Below are positions 48,044-57,137 of a DNA stretch of 64,000 nucleotides, one piece after another. The position numbers and the translations under genes were made by a program. A model generated the notes under the pieces. It saw nothing but the letters and a program-made list of their open reading frames with translations. It was not told the DNA's origin and made no database searches. Origin of the DNA: Helicobacter sp. MIT 11-5569. GTDB lineage: Bacteria; Campylobacterota; Campylobacteria; Campylobacterales; Helicobacteraceae. Positions within the stretch are counted from its first letter, which is position 1, and each line of letters begins with the position of its first letter. Location of the stretch: contig NZ_JRPB02000005.1 of assembly GCF_000765695.2 (NCBI RefSeq), forward strand, positions 1 to 64,000, in the 5' to 3' direction.

Positions 48044-49414
48044 TTATTTAAGTATTTTTAAAATCCCATTTTTGCGCTCGTAGAAGATAGTTCCAAGCGT
48101 TACAAAAGTCGCACACAAAATCCCTAAAGGATAAGAAAGCATTACCCCTCTAAAACCATAAAAACTTGGCAAAATCGATACAAAAAGCAAAGCAAAAAGC
48201 AATGTATAGGCAAGTGTAATCATAAAAGAACTAAATGTCCTTTGGATAGACTGAAAAAATATCGCACTCACAATATTTACACCCAAAAGTGCATAACCTA
48301 GAAAATACAACCGCACGGAATCTTGTGCGTCTTTTAACAAATTCATATCACGCATTGCAATATCATTAGGCAAAAACCAACTCACAAAATAAGGAGAACA
48401 TAAATAAAAAAATCCATAAAGCATGATTCCGCCTACAAAACTAAAAAATAAGCCAAACTTGAAAATCCCCATCACGCGTTCCATAAGTTTTGCGCCATAA
48501 TTAAAACTTGCAATAGGCTGCACACCTTGTGCCATAGAAAGCAGAATCGTAAAAGGAATGATTCCTATATACATAATCACACTATAAATAGCAAGCCCCC
48601 TATCCCCTGCAATACTTGAAATTGTATGATTAAAAATTAACATCATAAGACTAACGCTAATCTCTGAACTGCTTTGCGGGATTCCATTTTTAGTCGCGCT
48701 TAAAAGAGCATAAATATCAAAAGTGCGGATTAAATACAAATCTCCTTTTTTGCGCAAAAAATGCTGCAATAAAATACACATTCCAATCCCGTGTCCAAGT
48801 AGTGTTGCTAACGCACTACTTGCGATTCCAAACTCTAAAATAAATAAAAAAATATAATTTAAAATAATATTTGCCAATGACCCAACAACCATTGCAAGCA
48901 TTGCAAGCACGGGCTGTTTGTCATTAATTGCAAAAATATCTAACATAGGGTGCAAAACAATAATAAACGCCCCCAAATAAATCACTTCTGTATAATGGCG
49001 CACAAGAGGTAAAAGCGTTTCACTGCTCCCAAGCATTAATGCAATAGAGTCACTATAAATAAACAGCACAATTCCACCTATTATACTTGTGCTTAGGGCA
49101 AAATAAAATACACTACTAAATACAATCCGCGCACGAAATGCTTTCCCTCTACCCAAAAAATAAGAAGCCATCGCTGCAGCACCTACGCTAAAGAGCAGTT
49201 CAAAAGCAATGAGAATCGGAAAAATAGGCCACGCGATTCCAATTGCCGCAAGTGCGTTTTCGCCGAGTTTCTTGCCCACAAAAATCCCATCAATCGTAGA
49301 ATAAGTCGATAAGGCAAGCATTGCAACAAGAGAAGGTAAAAAATAAGAAAAAAATAATTTTGGAATCCCAAGTGTTTTTAGTGCCTCTTTAGATTTTTGT
49401 CCGCCTTGTGCCAT
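48044..49414 (-). CDS. MATE-family efflux transporter
   Basis: A 456-residue protein with twelve predicted helices and two MATE repeats. It opens FFSYFLPSLVAMLALSTYSTIDGIFVGKKLGENALAAIGIAWP, typical of the MepA-like branch, and has QGVQPIASFNYGAK near residue 295. MATE proteins export cationic drugs by sodium or proton exchange; substrate and coupling ion are unknown here. It is a single gene divergent from petABC. Confidence 0.88.
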   Translation of the reverse strand: MAQGGQKSKEALKTLGIPKLFFSYFLPSLVAMLALSTYSTIDGIFVGKKLGENALAAIGIAWPIFPILIAFELLFSVGAAAMASYFLGRGKAFRARIVFSSVFYFALSTSIIGGIVLFIYSDSIALMLGSSETLLPLVRHYTEVIYLGAFIIVLHPMLDIFAINDKQPVLAMLAMVVGSLANIILNYIFLFILEFGIASSALATLLGHGIGMCILLQHFLRKKGDLYLIRTFDIYALLSATKNGIPQSSSEISVSLMMLIFNHTISSIAGDRGLAIYSVIMYIGIIPFTILLSMAQGVQPIASFNYGAKLMERVMGIFKFGLFFSFVGGIMLYGFFYLCSPYFVSWFLPNDIAMRDMNLLKDAQDSVRLYFLGYALLGVNIVSAIFFQSIQRTFSSFMITLAYTLLFALLFVSILPSFYGFRGVMLSYPLGILCATFVTLGTIFYERKNGILKILK

Positions 49415-49457
49415 TGTTTTTCCTAAATAAATATATCAAATTTGCAATAAATACGCA

Positions 49458-49463
49458 ATTGTA
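49458..49463 (-). promoter_or_regulatory. Predicted -10 element of the MATE gene
   Basis: On the minus strand this reads TACAAT preceded by TGC, an extended -10, 44 bases before the MATE gene start. It lies in the 242-base divergent gap with petA. Confidence 0.5.
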
Positions 49464-49596
49464 GCATAACTCCCACTTAAAATTTAACCCAAAATATGGA
49501 ATCTCCACACGCTTATGAATTTTTGCATTTTTGAAACATTTTTTATTTTTTATAAAAAAATTTACTGACTTTCTAAAAAATAAAGTTTCCTTTTGC

Positions 49597-49602
49597 TAAA
49601 AT
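49597..49602 (+). promoter_or_regulatory. Predicted -10 element of petABC
   Basis: TAAAAT preceded by TGC, an extended -10, lies 55 bases upstream of petA. The rest of the gap is AT-rich with no gene. Confidence 0.5.
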
Positions 49603-49656
49603 TAGTGGTTCTTTAACGCTTATCTTTAAAGATTTATACTTTTTTAGGAGGAAATG

Positions 49657-50160
49657 ATGGCAGAAAATGTCAATCGTAGAGATTTCCTTGGTATGACTCT
49701 TGGAGGTGTTGCAGCCATTGGTGTTGGTGCATCATTAGTTGCGATGAAATCCTCTTGGGATCCATTACCAAGTGTTGTTTCAGCTGGGTTTACAACTGTT
49801 GATCTAAGCAGTATGCAAGAAGGAGAATATCGCCAAGTTGAATATAGAGGAACCCCTGTTTATGTGATTAAAAAAACTGCAGCAATGCAGCAATGCACAG
49901 AAAGGGATGTTATGGTTGAAGAATCAAGCTATAGTGTAGGGATTCAAATCTGCACACACTTAGGCTGTATTCCTTCTTATGATTCTAACTCTACAGAATT
50001 TCACTGCGCTTGCCATGGTGGTCGCTTTGATGCCTGTGGTAGAAATGTATTTGGTCCTCCTCCAACCCCTATGGTGATTCCACCTTTTAAAATTGATGGG
50101 ACAAAATTGGTGCTAGGCGAAGAAGGTCCAGAATACTTAAAACTCATCGGCAAAGCATAA
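49657..50160 (+). CDS. petA: Ubiquinol-cytochrome c reductase, Rieske iron-sulfur subunit
   Basis: The 167-residue Rieske subunit of the bc1 complex. Its twin-arginine motif NRRDFLG (residues 6-12) before a hydrophobic helix marks Tat export with a retained anchor. The 2Fe-2S ligands are in CTHLGC (99-104) and CACHGG (117-122). I prefer the second of two adjacent ATGs (49657), which lies five bases from a strong AGGAGG. petB follows ten bases after the stop. Confidence 0.95.
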   Translation: MAENVNRRDFLGMTLGGVAAIGVGASLVAMKSSWDPLPSVVSAGFTTVDLSSMQEGEYRQVEYRGTPVYVIKKTAAMQQCTERDVMVEESSYSVGIQICTHLGCIPSYDSNSTEFHCACHGGRFDACGRNVFGPPPTPMVIPPFKIDGTKLVLGEEGPEYLKLIGKA

Positions 50161-50170
50161 GGAGTAGCGT

Positions 50171-51400
50171 ATGGCACAAATTCAAAAAGCAAATGGCATT
50201 ATTGACTGGCTAGACCAAAGACTAGCAGTAAAGCCTTTAATGAAAGTTTTAATGACAGAATATTGGATTCCAAAAAATATCAATTTCCTATGGGCAATGG
50301 GTGTTGTTTTGGTTGTTTTATTTACACTTTTAGTAGTTTCTGGATTGTTTTTGCTAATGTATTATAAACCAGATACTAAACTTGCATTTGATAGCGTCAA
50401 TTACACAATTATGCAAGAAGTGGCTTATGGCTGGCTCTGGAGACATTTACATGCAGTAAGTGCTTCTGTTTGTTTCCTAGTCATTTATATCCATATGTTT
50501 GTAGCAATCTATTATGGTTCTTACAAGCAAGGGCGTGAGATGATTTGGGTAACTGGTATGATTTTATTTGGTTTATTCTCTGCAGAAGCATTTAGTGGCT
50601 ATATGTTGCCTTGGGGACAAATGAGTTATTGGGCGGCTGCTGTTATTACAAATCTATTTGGTGGAATCCCTGTAATTGGTCCTGACTTAGTTGTTTGGAT
50701 TCGTGGAAATTTCATTGTTGCTGATGCAACACTTACAAGATTCTTTATGCTACATGTCGTATTACTTCCTGTTGTAATTATGCTTGTCATTGCTGTGCAT
50801 TTTTATTCTTTAAGAATCCCACATGTTAATAATATGTATGGAGAAGAAATTGATTTTGAAAAAGAAGCAGAAAAATTTAAAGCGGGCAACAAAAAAGAAT
50901 CTAAAGTGATTCCATTTTGGCCTATGTTCCTCTCCAAAGATTTCTTTGTGGCAAGCTTTTTCTTAGCGATTCTATTCTATCTTACTTGCTACCATTATAG
51001 CTTTGCGTTAGACCCTATTAACTTTGATCCAGCAGACCACTTAAAAACACCTCCACATATCTATCCTGAATGGTATTTCTTATGGAGTTATGAAATTTTA
51101 CGCGGGTTCTTCTTTAGTGCGGATTTAGGGCTTATTGCATTTGGAATCGCAAATGTTGTATTTATTCTACTTCCATGGCTAGACCGCAGCAAAGTTGTTG
51201 CGCCAGCACATAAACGTCCGGGCTTTATGATTTTCTTTTGGTTATTAGTTGCAGATATGATTATTCTAACAATTTGGGGCAAACTCCCTCCAACTGGAAT
51301 CAATGCCTATATTGGCTTTGCAGCAACAATTGCATTTTTAGCATTGTTATTTGTATTCTTGCCAATCATCACTAAAATTGAAGATAAAAAGCAAAGTTAA
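50171..51400 (+). CDS. petB: Ubiquinol-cytochrome c reductase, cytochrome b subunit
   Basis: A 409-residue full-length cytochrome b with about eight to nine helices. Heme-ligand histidines are visible in WRHLHAVSASVCFLVIYIHMF and in FFMLHVVLLPVVIMLVIAVHFY. GYMLPWGQMSYWAA and PEWYF (in PHIYPEWYFLWSYEILRG) mark the quinol oxidation site. N-terminal and C-terminal halves are in one chain, unlike chloroplast-type b6. An AAGGAG site precedes the ATG. Confidence 0.96.
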   Translation: MAQIQKANGIIDWLDQRLAVKPLMKVLMTEYWIPKNINFLWAMGVVLVVLFTLLVVSGLFLLMYYKPDTKLAFDSVNYTIMQEVAYGWLWRHLHAVSASVCFLVIYIHMFVAIYYGSYKQGREMIWVTGMILFGLFSAEAFSGYMLPWGQMSYWAAAVITNLFGGIPVIGPDLVVWIRGNFIVADATLTRFFMLHVVLLPVVIMLVIAVHFYSLRIPHVNNMYGEEIDFEKEAEKFKAGNKKESKVIPFWPMFLSKDFFVASFFLAILFYLTCYHYSFALDPINFDPADHLKTPPHIYPEWYFLWSYEILRGFFFSADLGLIAFGIANVVFILLPWLDRSKVVAPAHKRPGFMIFFWLLVADMIILTIWGKLPPTGINAYIGFAATIAFLALLFVFLPIITKIEDKKQS

Positions 51401-51410
51401 GGAGATTGGT

Positions 51411-52253
51411 ATGAAAGAATTCTTAGCACTCATTATTGTTGTAATTATTACAGGAATTATTTATTGGGGAGTTGAGCCTTTTGCACACGGACAAATGTAT
51501 CCAGAAGTCGCTCCAGCAGACTATACTTTTGCAGATTTAAAACCTCTTGAAACAACAGAAGGAAATTTGGCAAATGGTAAAGAGCTAGTAAGTGCAAACT
51601 GCACAGCGTGCCACTCTATCAAAAGTGAAGGTTTAGAATCTCCGTTTGCTCCAGAAGATGCGGTTGCAGCTTATGGAGTATTACCTCCAGATTTATCTTC
51701 TGCGGGATTAATTTATGAAAAAAACTTCCTTTCTAATGTGATTAAAGATGTTTCAACTGCAACAAAACAAACACATAAATTCAATGGCGCACATCCAATG
51801 CCAGCTTATAATTGGATGAGTGATCAAGAAATTGCAGATATGGTTGCATATTTACAAAGCATTGCTCCAAAAGAATTGACAAACAAAGAAGTCTTTATTG
51901 ATGCTTGCGGTCGTTGCCATGATGTGCGCTATGATAAATGGCAAGCAAATGGTGGTGTAACAGCTTATCTTGGGACAAAAGTTCCAGATTTATCAATGAT
52001 GATTCGTAGCCGCAATTTGGAATATCTCCATAACTTCATCAATGACCCACAAAAAATTCTTCCCGGAACTGCTATGCCACGCGTTGGTTTAACACAAAAT
52101 GCAGAAAATCAAGTGATTGCATATATGGAATCTGTGGGAGATAGCAAAAAAGCAGAAAGAGAGTCTTTAGGATATAAACTTGTTATCTTTATGGTATTTA
52201 TGGGTATTATTGCTTATCTATGGAAACGTAAGATTTGGAAGGATTCTCATTAA
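51411..52253 (+). CDS. petC: Diheme cytochrome c1-type subunit of the bc1 complex
   Basis: A 280-residue membrane-anchored cytochrome with two CxxCH heme sites: CTACH at 64-68 and CGRCH at 166-170, each in its own cytochrome c fold with a downstream methionine (AHPMPAYNW and GTAMPRVG). It has N-terminal and C-terminal membrane helices. This diheme form is the Campylobacterota type rather than the mitochondrial single-heme c1. The start at 51411 (MKEFLALIIVVII) has AAGGAG upstream, ten bases past petB. Confidence 0.94.
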   Translation: MKEFLALIIVVIITGIIYWGVEPFAHGQMYPEVAPADYTFADLKPLETTEGNLANGKELVSANCTACHSIKSEGLESPFAPEDAVAAYGVLPPDLSSAGLIYEKNFLSNVIKDVSTATKQTHKFNGAHPMPAYNWMSDQEIADMVAYLQSIAPKELTNKEVFIDACGRCHDVRYDKWQANGGVTAYLGTKVPDLSMMIRSRNLEYLHNFINDPQKILPGTAMPRVGLTQNAENQVIAYMESVGDSKKAERESLGYKLVIFMVFMGIIAYLWKRKIWKDSH

Positions 52254-52279
52254 TTAGCAAGGGTTTGACCCTTTGCTAA
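52254..52279. terminator. Bidirectional terminator between petC and the MnmC-like gene
   Basis: TTAGCAA-GGGT and ACCC-TTTGCTAA pair as a stem with one bulged T, placed between convergent stops and overlapping the end of the minus-strand gene. Confidence 0.65.
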
Positions 52280-53061
52280 TCATATAACCCCTTAAGATTA
52301 GGATTAGCTTTAATCTTATTTTCTATATTAATTGCAACAATTTTTTCTGCAAAATCCAATGTTTGTAATAGCTCCTTAGGTATCTCTTTTACTTTCATAA
52401 AAATTATAGAATCACGCACATTCTTTTGCACTAATTTAAAGGAATAAAATCCTGCTAAGAATGCGGAATAAAGCATACAAGAATTATGACTATACGTTGT
52501 AACTATCACATCATTGCTACTTAATACATACAATGTTTTAAAATATTCAAAAGTCCATAAATGGTGGTTTTTAAAAGGACTAAAAGGGTCTTGAAAAATC
52601 ACATTAAATTTTTCTCTTTTGCCTGTTTTAATTGCATCTAAAAATTCTTTTAAAATCTCTCTTGCATCACCTAAATGCAAAAAAAGATGAAAATTCTCCT
52701 TATGATATTCTTGTTTGTGCTGCAAAATATCAATAACTTCTCCAGCACATTCTAATTCTTTAGGATAAGGATGGTTTCTTAAGGTATTTAAAAGTTCTCC
52801 ATTAATCTCTGGAGAATCCACATTCACTCTTCCATTAAATCCAAATTTCTTTATTGCATATTGCAAACTTAACGCATTAAATCCAAGCCCAAAACAAATA
52901 TCTAGCACATTTAACGTTTGTGATTCTTTTTTTAAAGCAAGAGCTGGCAAGATATGCTTATGGAGCGTCTCTTGCAAAGCACCATCATTAACATTATGAT
53001 AAGCTTCATCAAAACCCATATTATAGAGAGTTATACTTGCATCTTTTGTCAAAATCTGCAT
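52276..53061 (-). CDS. MnmC/MnmD-like tRNA wobble-uridine methyltransferase
   Basis: A 261-residue SAM-dependent methyltransferase resembling the N-terminal half of MnmC: LDICFGLGFNALSLQYA (residues about 49-65) is the SAM site and FQDPFSPFKNHHLWTFEYF (about 154-172) matches the MnmC DAFAPxKNPxMW segment. It would methylate nm5U or nm5s2U at tRNA position 34. The FAD-dependent oxidoreductase half of MnmC is absent, so it is an MnmD-like stand-alone enzyme. It lies alone between petC and accD. Confidence 0.8.
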   Translation of the reverse strand: MQILTKDASITLYNMGFDEAYHNVNDGALQETLHKHILPALALKKESQTLNVLDICFGLGFNALSLQYAIKKFGFNGRVNVDSPEINGELLNTLRNHPYPKELECAGEVIDILQHKQEYHKENFHLFLHLGDAREILKEFLDAIKTGKREKFNVIFQDPFSPFKNHHLWTFEYFKTLYVLSSNDVIVTTYSHNSCMLYSAFLAGFYSFKLVQKNVRDSIIFMKVKEIPKELLQTLDFAEKIVAINIENKIKANPNLKGLYD

Positions 53062-53182
53062 TTTTTCTCTTCTTTAGTAAAAATTAACAGATAATTTTAT
53101 ACAATTTTAACTATTTTTACAAAATACCATTCAAATGTGTTACATCTGCATTTAAGAAGACACGGATTATAGAGGAAACACA

Positions 53183-54031
53183 ATGGGATTTGCAGATTTT
53201 TTTAAAAACTTTACAAAAGAAGAGAGAGCCTTGCCAAAAGAAGCACCAAGCCACTGGGTAAAATGTCCAAGCTGCAATGCTTTAATGTATTACAAAGAAG
53301 TCATTGCCCAACATTACACTTGCCCAAAGTGCAATTTTCATATGCACATTGGCTTACAAGATAGAATCGCATTAATATGCGACCCTGATAGCTTTGTAGA
53401 ATTTGATAAAAATTTAAGCCCAAATGACCCATTAAACTTTGTAGATAAGAAAAGCTATAAAAAACGTATCGAAGAATACGCTGGAAAATGCGGACGACCA
53501 AGCTCTATAATCAGCGGAGAATGCACGATTAATGGAATCAAAGCGCAAATTGTATTATTTGATTTTAACTTTATGGGAGGTTCTCTTGCTTCCGTAGAAG
53601 GTGAAAAAATCATACGCGCCATTACAAGAGCGATTGAGAAAAAACAAGGATTAATTATTGTGAGTGCTAGCGGTGGGGCTAGAATGCAAGAATCTACATA
53701 TTCTTTAATGCAAATGGCGAAAACTTCTGCGGCACTTAATGCTTTAAGCCAAGAAAGACTGCCTTTCATTTCTGTGTTAAGCGACCCCACATTAGGTGGA
53801 GTTAGTGCTTCTTTTGCATTTTTAGGAGATATAATTATGGCAGAACCAGGAGCAATGATAGGATTTGCTGGCGCAAGAGTGATTAAACAAACAATTGGTG
53901 CAGACTTGCCAAAAGGATTCCAAACTGCAGAATTTTTACTAGAGCATGGGCTTATTGATATGATTGTGCAGCGCAAAGATATGAAAAAAACAATTGCTCA
54001 AATTTTGGAGTATTTCACAATTCAAGCCTAA
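53183..54031 (+). CDS. accD: Acetyl-CoA carboxylase carboxyltransferase subunit beta
   Basis: The 282-residue beta chain, which with AccA transfers carboxyl to acetyl-CoA for malonyl-CoA synthesis. The N-terminal zinc ribbon has Cys28, Cys31, Cys47 and Cys50. The crotonase-fold core has FNFMGGSLASVEGEKIIRA, SASGGARMQES and PTLGGVSASFAFLGDI. An AAACAC-rich leader gives only a weak ribosome site. rlmH and dksA follow within ten bases each. Confidence 0.95.
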   Translation: MGFADFFKNFTKEERALPKEAPSHWVKCPSCNALMYYKEVIAQHYTCPKCNFHMHIGLQDRIALICDPDSFVEFDKNLSPNDPLNFVDKKSYKKRIEEYAGKCGRPSSIISGECTINGIKAQIVLFDFNFMGGSLASVEGEKIIRAITRAIEKKQGLIIVSASGGARMQESTYSLMQMAKTSAALNALSQERLPFISVLSDPTLGGVSASFAFLGDIIMAEPGAMIGFAGARVIKQTIGADLPKGFQTAEFLLEHGLIDMIVQRKDMKKTIAQILEYFTIQA

Positions 54032-54037
54032 AATCTT

Positions 54038-54505
54038 ATGATAAAAATTAGCGTGTATTATATTGCCAAAAACAATAAAGATTTAAGTGATAGCTTATGT
54101 GAAGAGTTCGCAGCACTTTGCTCAACCTTTAACATTAAGGTAGAGTTTATTAACCTTTTTTCCAAACAAATCAAGGAATCTCAAAAACAAGAAACGCTTG
54201 AAGCACAAAAGTCTTATACTCAAGCTTTCTTAAAGGTTACAAAACAAAATACATACAGAATTGCCCTAACACCTAATGCTAAAACTTTAGATTCTTTTGC
54301 ATTTGCAAGACTTTTACAAGACAAAGGAGAAATTGCATTTTTTATCGGTGGAGCTTATGGGCTAGAAGATACTTTTGTTAAAAATTGCAATACACAAATT
54401 GCGCTCTCTCCGCTTACTTTCAGTCATAAGGTCGCAAAAGTGGTTTTAAGCGAGCAGATTTATCGTGCTTTTTGCTTACTCAATAATCATCCATATCACA
54501 AGTAA
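54038..54505 (+). CDS. rlmH: 23S rRNA (pseudouridine1915-N3)-methyltransferase RlmH
   Basis: A 155-residue SPOUT methyltransferase. The trefoil-knot signature is IAFFIGGAYGLEDTFVKN (about residues 108-125), followed by IALSPLTFSHKVAKVVLSEQIYRAF and the terminal NNHPYHK, all characteristic. It methylates pseudouridine 1915 of 23S rRNA. It sits in the accD-rlmH-dksA cluster and has no strong ribosome site. Confidence 0.94.
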   Translation: MIKISVYYIAKNNKDLSDSLCEEFAALCSTFNIKVEFINLFSKQIKESQKQETLEAQKSYTQAFLKVTKQNTYRIALTPNAKTLDSFAFARLLQDKGEIAFFIGGAYGLEDTFVKNCNTQIALSPLTFSHKVAKVVLSEQIYRAFCLLNNHPYHK

Positions 54506-54514
54506 AGGGGTTAA

Positions 54515-54868
54515 ATGCAGCAAGTGGAATTGGAAAATTTTAAAAAGATTTTGCTTGAAAAACGCCAAGCAATTTTAGATAACAACCTAGAGCATAGAAA
54601 ATCTATGGAAAATATGCATGATTTATCTTTTGATGAAGCCGATCAAGTGGCAATGCATATGAAAAATACGCTTGATAGCTCAATTTTTACGCGCCACAAT
54701 ACAGAGCTTGAATATATAGATTCCGCACTTAATAAAATCGAACAAGGCGTCTATGGAATCTGTGAAATGTGTGATGAACCAATAGCAAAAGAACGCTTAA
54801 AAGCAAAACCACATGCAAAATATTGTATAGTATGCCGAGAAATCGTAGAAAAAAATTCAAAGGATTAA
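54515..54868 (+). CDS. dksA: DksA/TraR-family zinc-finger transcription factor
   Basis: A 117-residue regulator with a coiled-coil N-terminus carrying the tip DEADQVAMH (residues 40-48, near the usual aspartates) and a zinc finger with Cys83, Cys86, Cys104 and Cys107. DksA binds the RNA polymerase secondary channel and, with ppGpp, redirects transcription in the stringent response. The spoT and rpoZ genes are 7-9 kb away in the same window. The ribosome site is AAAGGGG. Confidence 0.92.
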   Translation: MQQVELENFKKILLEKRQAILDNNLEHRKSMENMHDLSFDEADQVAMHMKNTLDSSIFTRHNTELEYIDSALNKIEQGVYGICEMCDEPIAKERLKAKPHAKYCIVCREIVEKNSKD

Positions 54869-54869
54869 T

Positions 54870-55889
54870 ATGAAATTTAAATATTATATTGGAGCCTTAT
54901 TTGTCTTTATTGTGCTTTTGGGACTTTATGTTTATAGTCTAAGTGGAGCAAGCTATACTTTTATATTCCCCTTTAGCACAAAAAGTATTACTCTTCCTGT
55001 GGCAATTTGGTTTATTTTGCCTGTTATTCTATTTTTTATTATTGTTGTATTCTTGGAGGTGGGTGGCGCATACCGAATGTGGCGCAAACGCACAAAGTAT
55101 AAAAATGATTACAAAATCTTACTTGAACAGCTAGAGAATCAACTTTTAGGCAAGGATTCCACACTAAAACAACCTGCGATGAATCGCTACAAATCCCTAT
55201 CTATTTTGTTAAATAACCTCACTCTTGATATTAAAGATGGTATTCCTTTAAAAAGTGGTGAATCTCGAATGGACGAGCTTATTGAACTTTTGGGAAATTT
55301 GAAGCGTGGAGAATATGTCAATTTAAAAAAATTTAATCCAAATAATAAATCACCCTTTGTGCAACAAAATACGCTTAACCAAATCCAACACGATGAAAAA
55401 TTTGCCACAGAAGTGCTAAAACGCTCTAACTTTGATGAAGCTTATAAATGTGCAGCTTTTAAAAAACTTTTAGAAAATGAAAATTTAAAAGAGATTAAGC
55501 GTTTTGTTGGCGATATAAAATTTAACAAAGATCTTGCAAACACTGTTCTTGGAATGTGCTATGCAAAGAAAATGGATTTTAGCAATGAAGAAATTGCCCA
55601 ACTATGCACAGAAGTAGGATACACAAAGCAAGATTATTTACTGCTAGCCCAAAAAATGAAAGAATGCTATGAACCTGAAAGCTGGGTGAGTTTATTTGAA
55701 GTGCTAGCTACTAAAGATGAAAATGCGGAAGTGGCATATTTTTACGTCCTTTTAGAGCTTGAAATGCTTGAAGAGGCAAAAGAGCGTCTAAAAGCATATC
55801 CTGATAATGAACTTCTTAAAGTGCGTGCATATTTGGATTTAAAAAGCTTAGGAAAAAAATATCCTCTCGAACTCTTTTTACTAGATTAG
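54870..55889 (+). CDS. Conserved hypothetical membrane-anchored protein
   Basis: A 339-residue protein with two N-terminal membrane helices (about residues 5-25 and 41-68) and a long helical cytoplasmic part rich in charged residues (about 70-339). The repeated helix pairs toward the C-terminus, including the run EVAYFYVLLELEMLEEAKERL, suggest a TPR-like or helical-repeat adaptor. I do not recognise a named family. It starts one base past the dksA stop, so it belongs to the accD operon, and ends at a hairpin terminator. Confidence 0.7.
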   Translation: MKFKYYIGALFVFIVLLGLYVYSLSGASYTFIFPFSTKSITLPVAIWFILPVILFFIIVVFLEVGGAYRMWRKRTKYKNDYKILLEQLENQLLGKDSTLKQPAMNRYKSLSILLNNLTLDIKDGIPLKSGESRMDELIELLGNLKRGEYVNLKKFNPNNKSPFVQQNTLNQIQHDEKFATEVLKRSNFDEAYKCAAFKKLLENENLKEIKRFVGDIKFNKDLANTVLGMCYAKKMDFSNEEIAQLCTEVGYTKQDYLLLAQKMKECYEPESWVSLFEVLATKDENAEVAYFYVLLELEMLEEAKERLKAYPDNELLKVRAYLDLKSLGKKYPLELFLLD

Positions 55890-55896
55890 CTCACTA

Positions 55897-55917
55897 GGGA
55901 TTCCATTATGGAATCTC
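55897..55917. terminator. Bidirectional terminator before trpB
   Basis: GGGATTCCA and TGGAATCTC form a 9-bp stem with one G-U pair and a TTA loop between convergent genes. A T-rich tail follows on the plus strand. Confidence 0.75.
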
Positions 55918-55918
55918 T

Positions 55919-57127
55919 TTATTCTCCGATTCCATAATTTTCTACAACAAAATCAATATCCTTATCTCCTCTACCACTAAGATTAACTAAGATTTTTTTA
56001 CCTTTTAGTTCTGGAGCAATCTTAAGCGCATAAGCAACAGCATGACTAGATTCAATCGCTGGGATAATTCCCTCTTCTCTACTTAGTGCAAAAAATGCGC
56101 TTATAGCTTCTTTATCTAAAATTGTTGCAACCTTTGTTCTTCCAATATCATTTAAATATGCATGCTCTGGTCCAACACTTGGATAGTCCAATCCGCTTGC
56201 TACACTATATACATGTGCTGGCTCTCCATTAGAATCCTTTAGCATTATAGAATTAAATCCATGCATCACACCTTCGCTACCATAACTAAGACTTGCTGCG
56301 TGTTGTCCTAGCTTACTTCCATTTCCTAGTGGCTCAACACCAACAAGCTCTACTGCATCTTCAATAAAACCACTAAAGATTCCCATAGCATTACTTCCTC
56401 CACCCACACAAGCACAAACAATATCAGGCAACTCTCCTGTCATCTTCAAAAACTGCTCCCTAGATTCCACTCCTACAATTGCTTGAAAATCACGCACCAT
56501 TTTAGGAAAAGGATGTGGTCCAACCACAGAACCAATCGCATAGATAGAATTATCCAAATCCTTTAAATATGCTTCAAACGCAGAATCCACAGCCTCTTTT
56601 AGCGTCTTTGCTCCAAAACTTACTGGAACAACTTTAGCACCTAAAATCTTCATTCTCACGACATTTGGATACTCTTTTGCAATATCAACTTCTCCCATGT
56701 GAATCTCACATTCTAGCCCAAAATACGCTGCTGCAGTTGCAATTGCTACACCATGTTGCCCAGCCCCTGTTTCTGCAATGAGTTTCTTTTTGCCCATAAA
56801 TTTTGCTAAGAGAGCTTCACCCATACAATGATTAAGTTTATGCGCACCCGTGTGATTCAAATCTTCTCGCTTAAGATAGATTCCAGCTCCACCATATTTT
56901 TTGGTTAAATTATGCGCAAAATAAATAGGTGTTGGGCGTCCTTGAAAATGTTTGCGAATCTTACGAAGTTCGGTAATAAAATCACTATTCTGCGCAATTA
57001 AATCATAAGCTTCATTGATTTCTTCCATTGCCCTTTTAATCTCTTGTGGCACAAAACTTCCGCCAAATTTTCCAAAAAATCCATTTTCATCTGGGAATTG
57101 TTTTAGATAAGGTTTTTCTTTTTGCAT
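55919..57127 (-). CDS. trpB: Tryptophan synthase beta chain
   Basis: A 402-residue PLP enzyme that joins indole and serine. The PLP lysine is Lys97 in HTGAHKLNH, the catalytic glutamate lies in [11 protein letters not shown] (about 116), and the phosphate loop is [12 protein letters not shown]. It is the TrpB1 type expected to partner TrpA. No trpA or other trp gene is in the window except a degenerate TrpC-like gene 35 kb away. It ends a long operon, ten bases after an uncharacterised membrane protein gene. Confidence 0.95.
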   Translation of the reverse strand: MQKEKPYLKQFPDENGFFGKFGGSFVPQEIKRAMEEINEAYDLIAQNSDFITELRKIRKHFQGRPTPIYFAHNLTKKYGGAGIYLKREDLNHTGAHKLNHCMGEALLAKFMGKKKLIAETGAGQHGVAIATAAAYFGLECEIHMGEVDIAKEYPNVVRMKILGAKVVPVSFGAKTLKEAVDSAFEAYLKDLDNSIYAIGSVVGPHPFPKMVRDFQAIVGVESREQFLKMTGELPDIVCACVGGGSNAMGIFSGFIEDAVELVGVEPLGNGSKLGQHAASLSYGSEGVMHGFNSIMLKDSNGEPAHVYSVASGLDYPSVGPEHAYLNDIGRTKVATILDKEAISAFFALSREEGIIPAIESSHAVAYALKIAPELKGKKILVNLSGRGDKDIDFVVENYGIGE

Positions 57128-57137
57128 TTTTTATCCT

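Noticed and set aside
53455-53976. A 173-codon minus-strand open frame inside accD
   Set aside because: It is antisense to accD, whose motifs are clear. I see no domain or ribosome site to support it.
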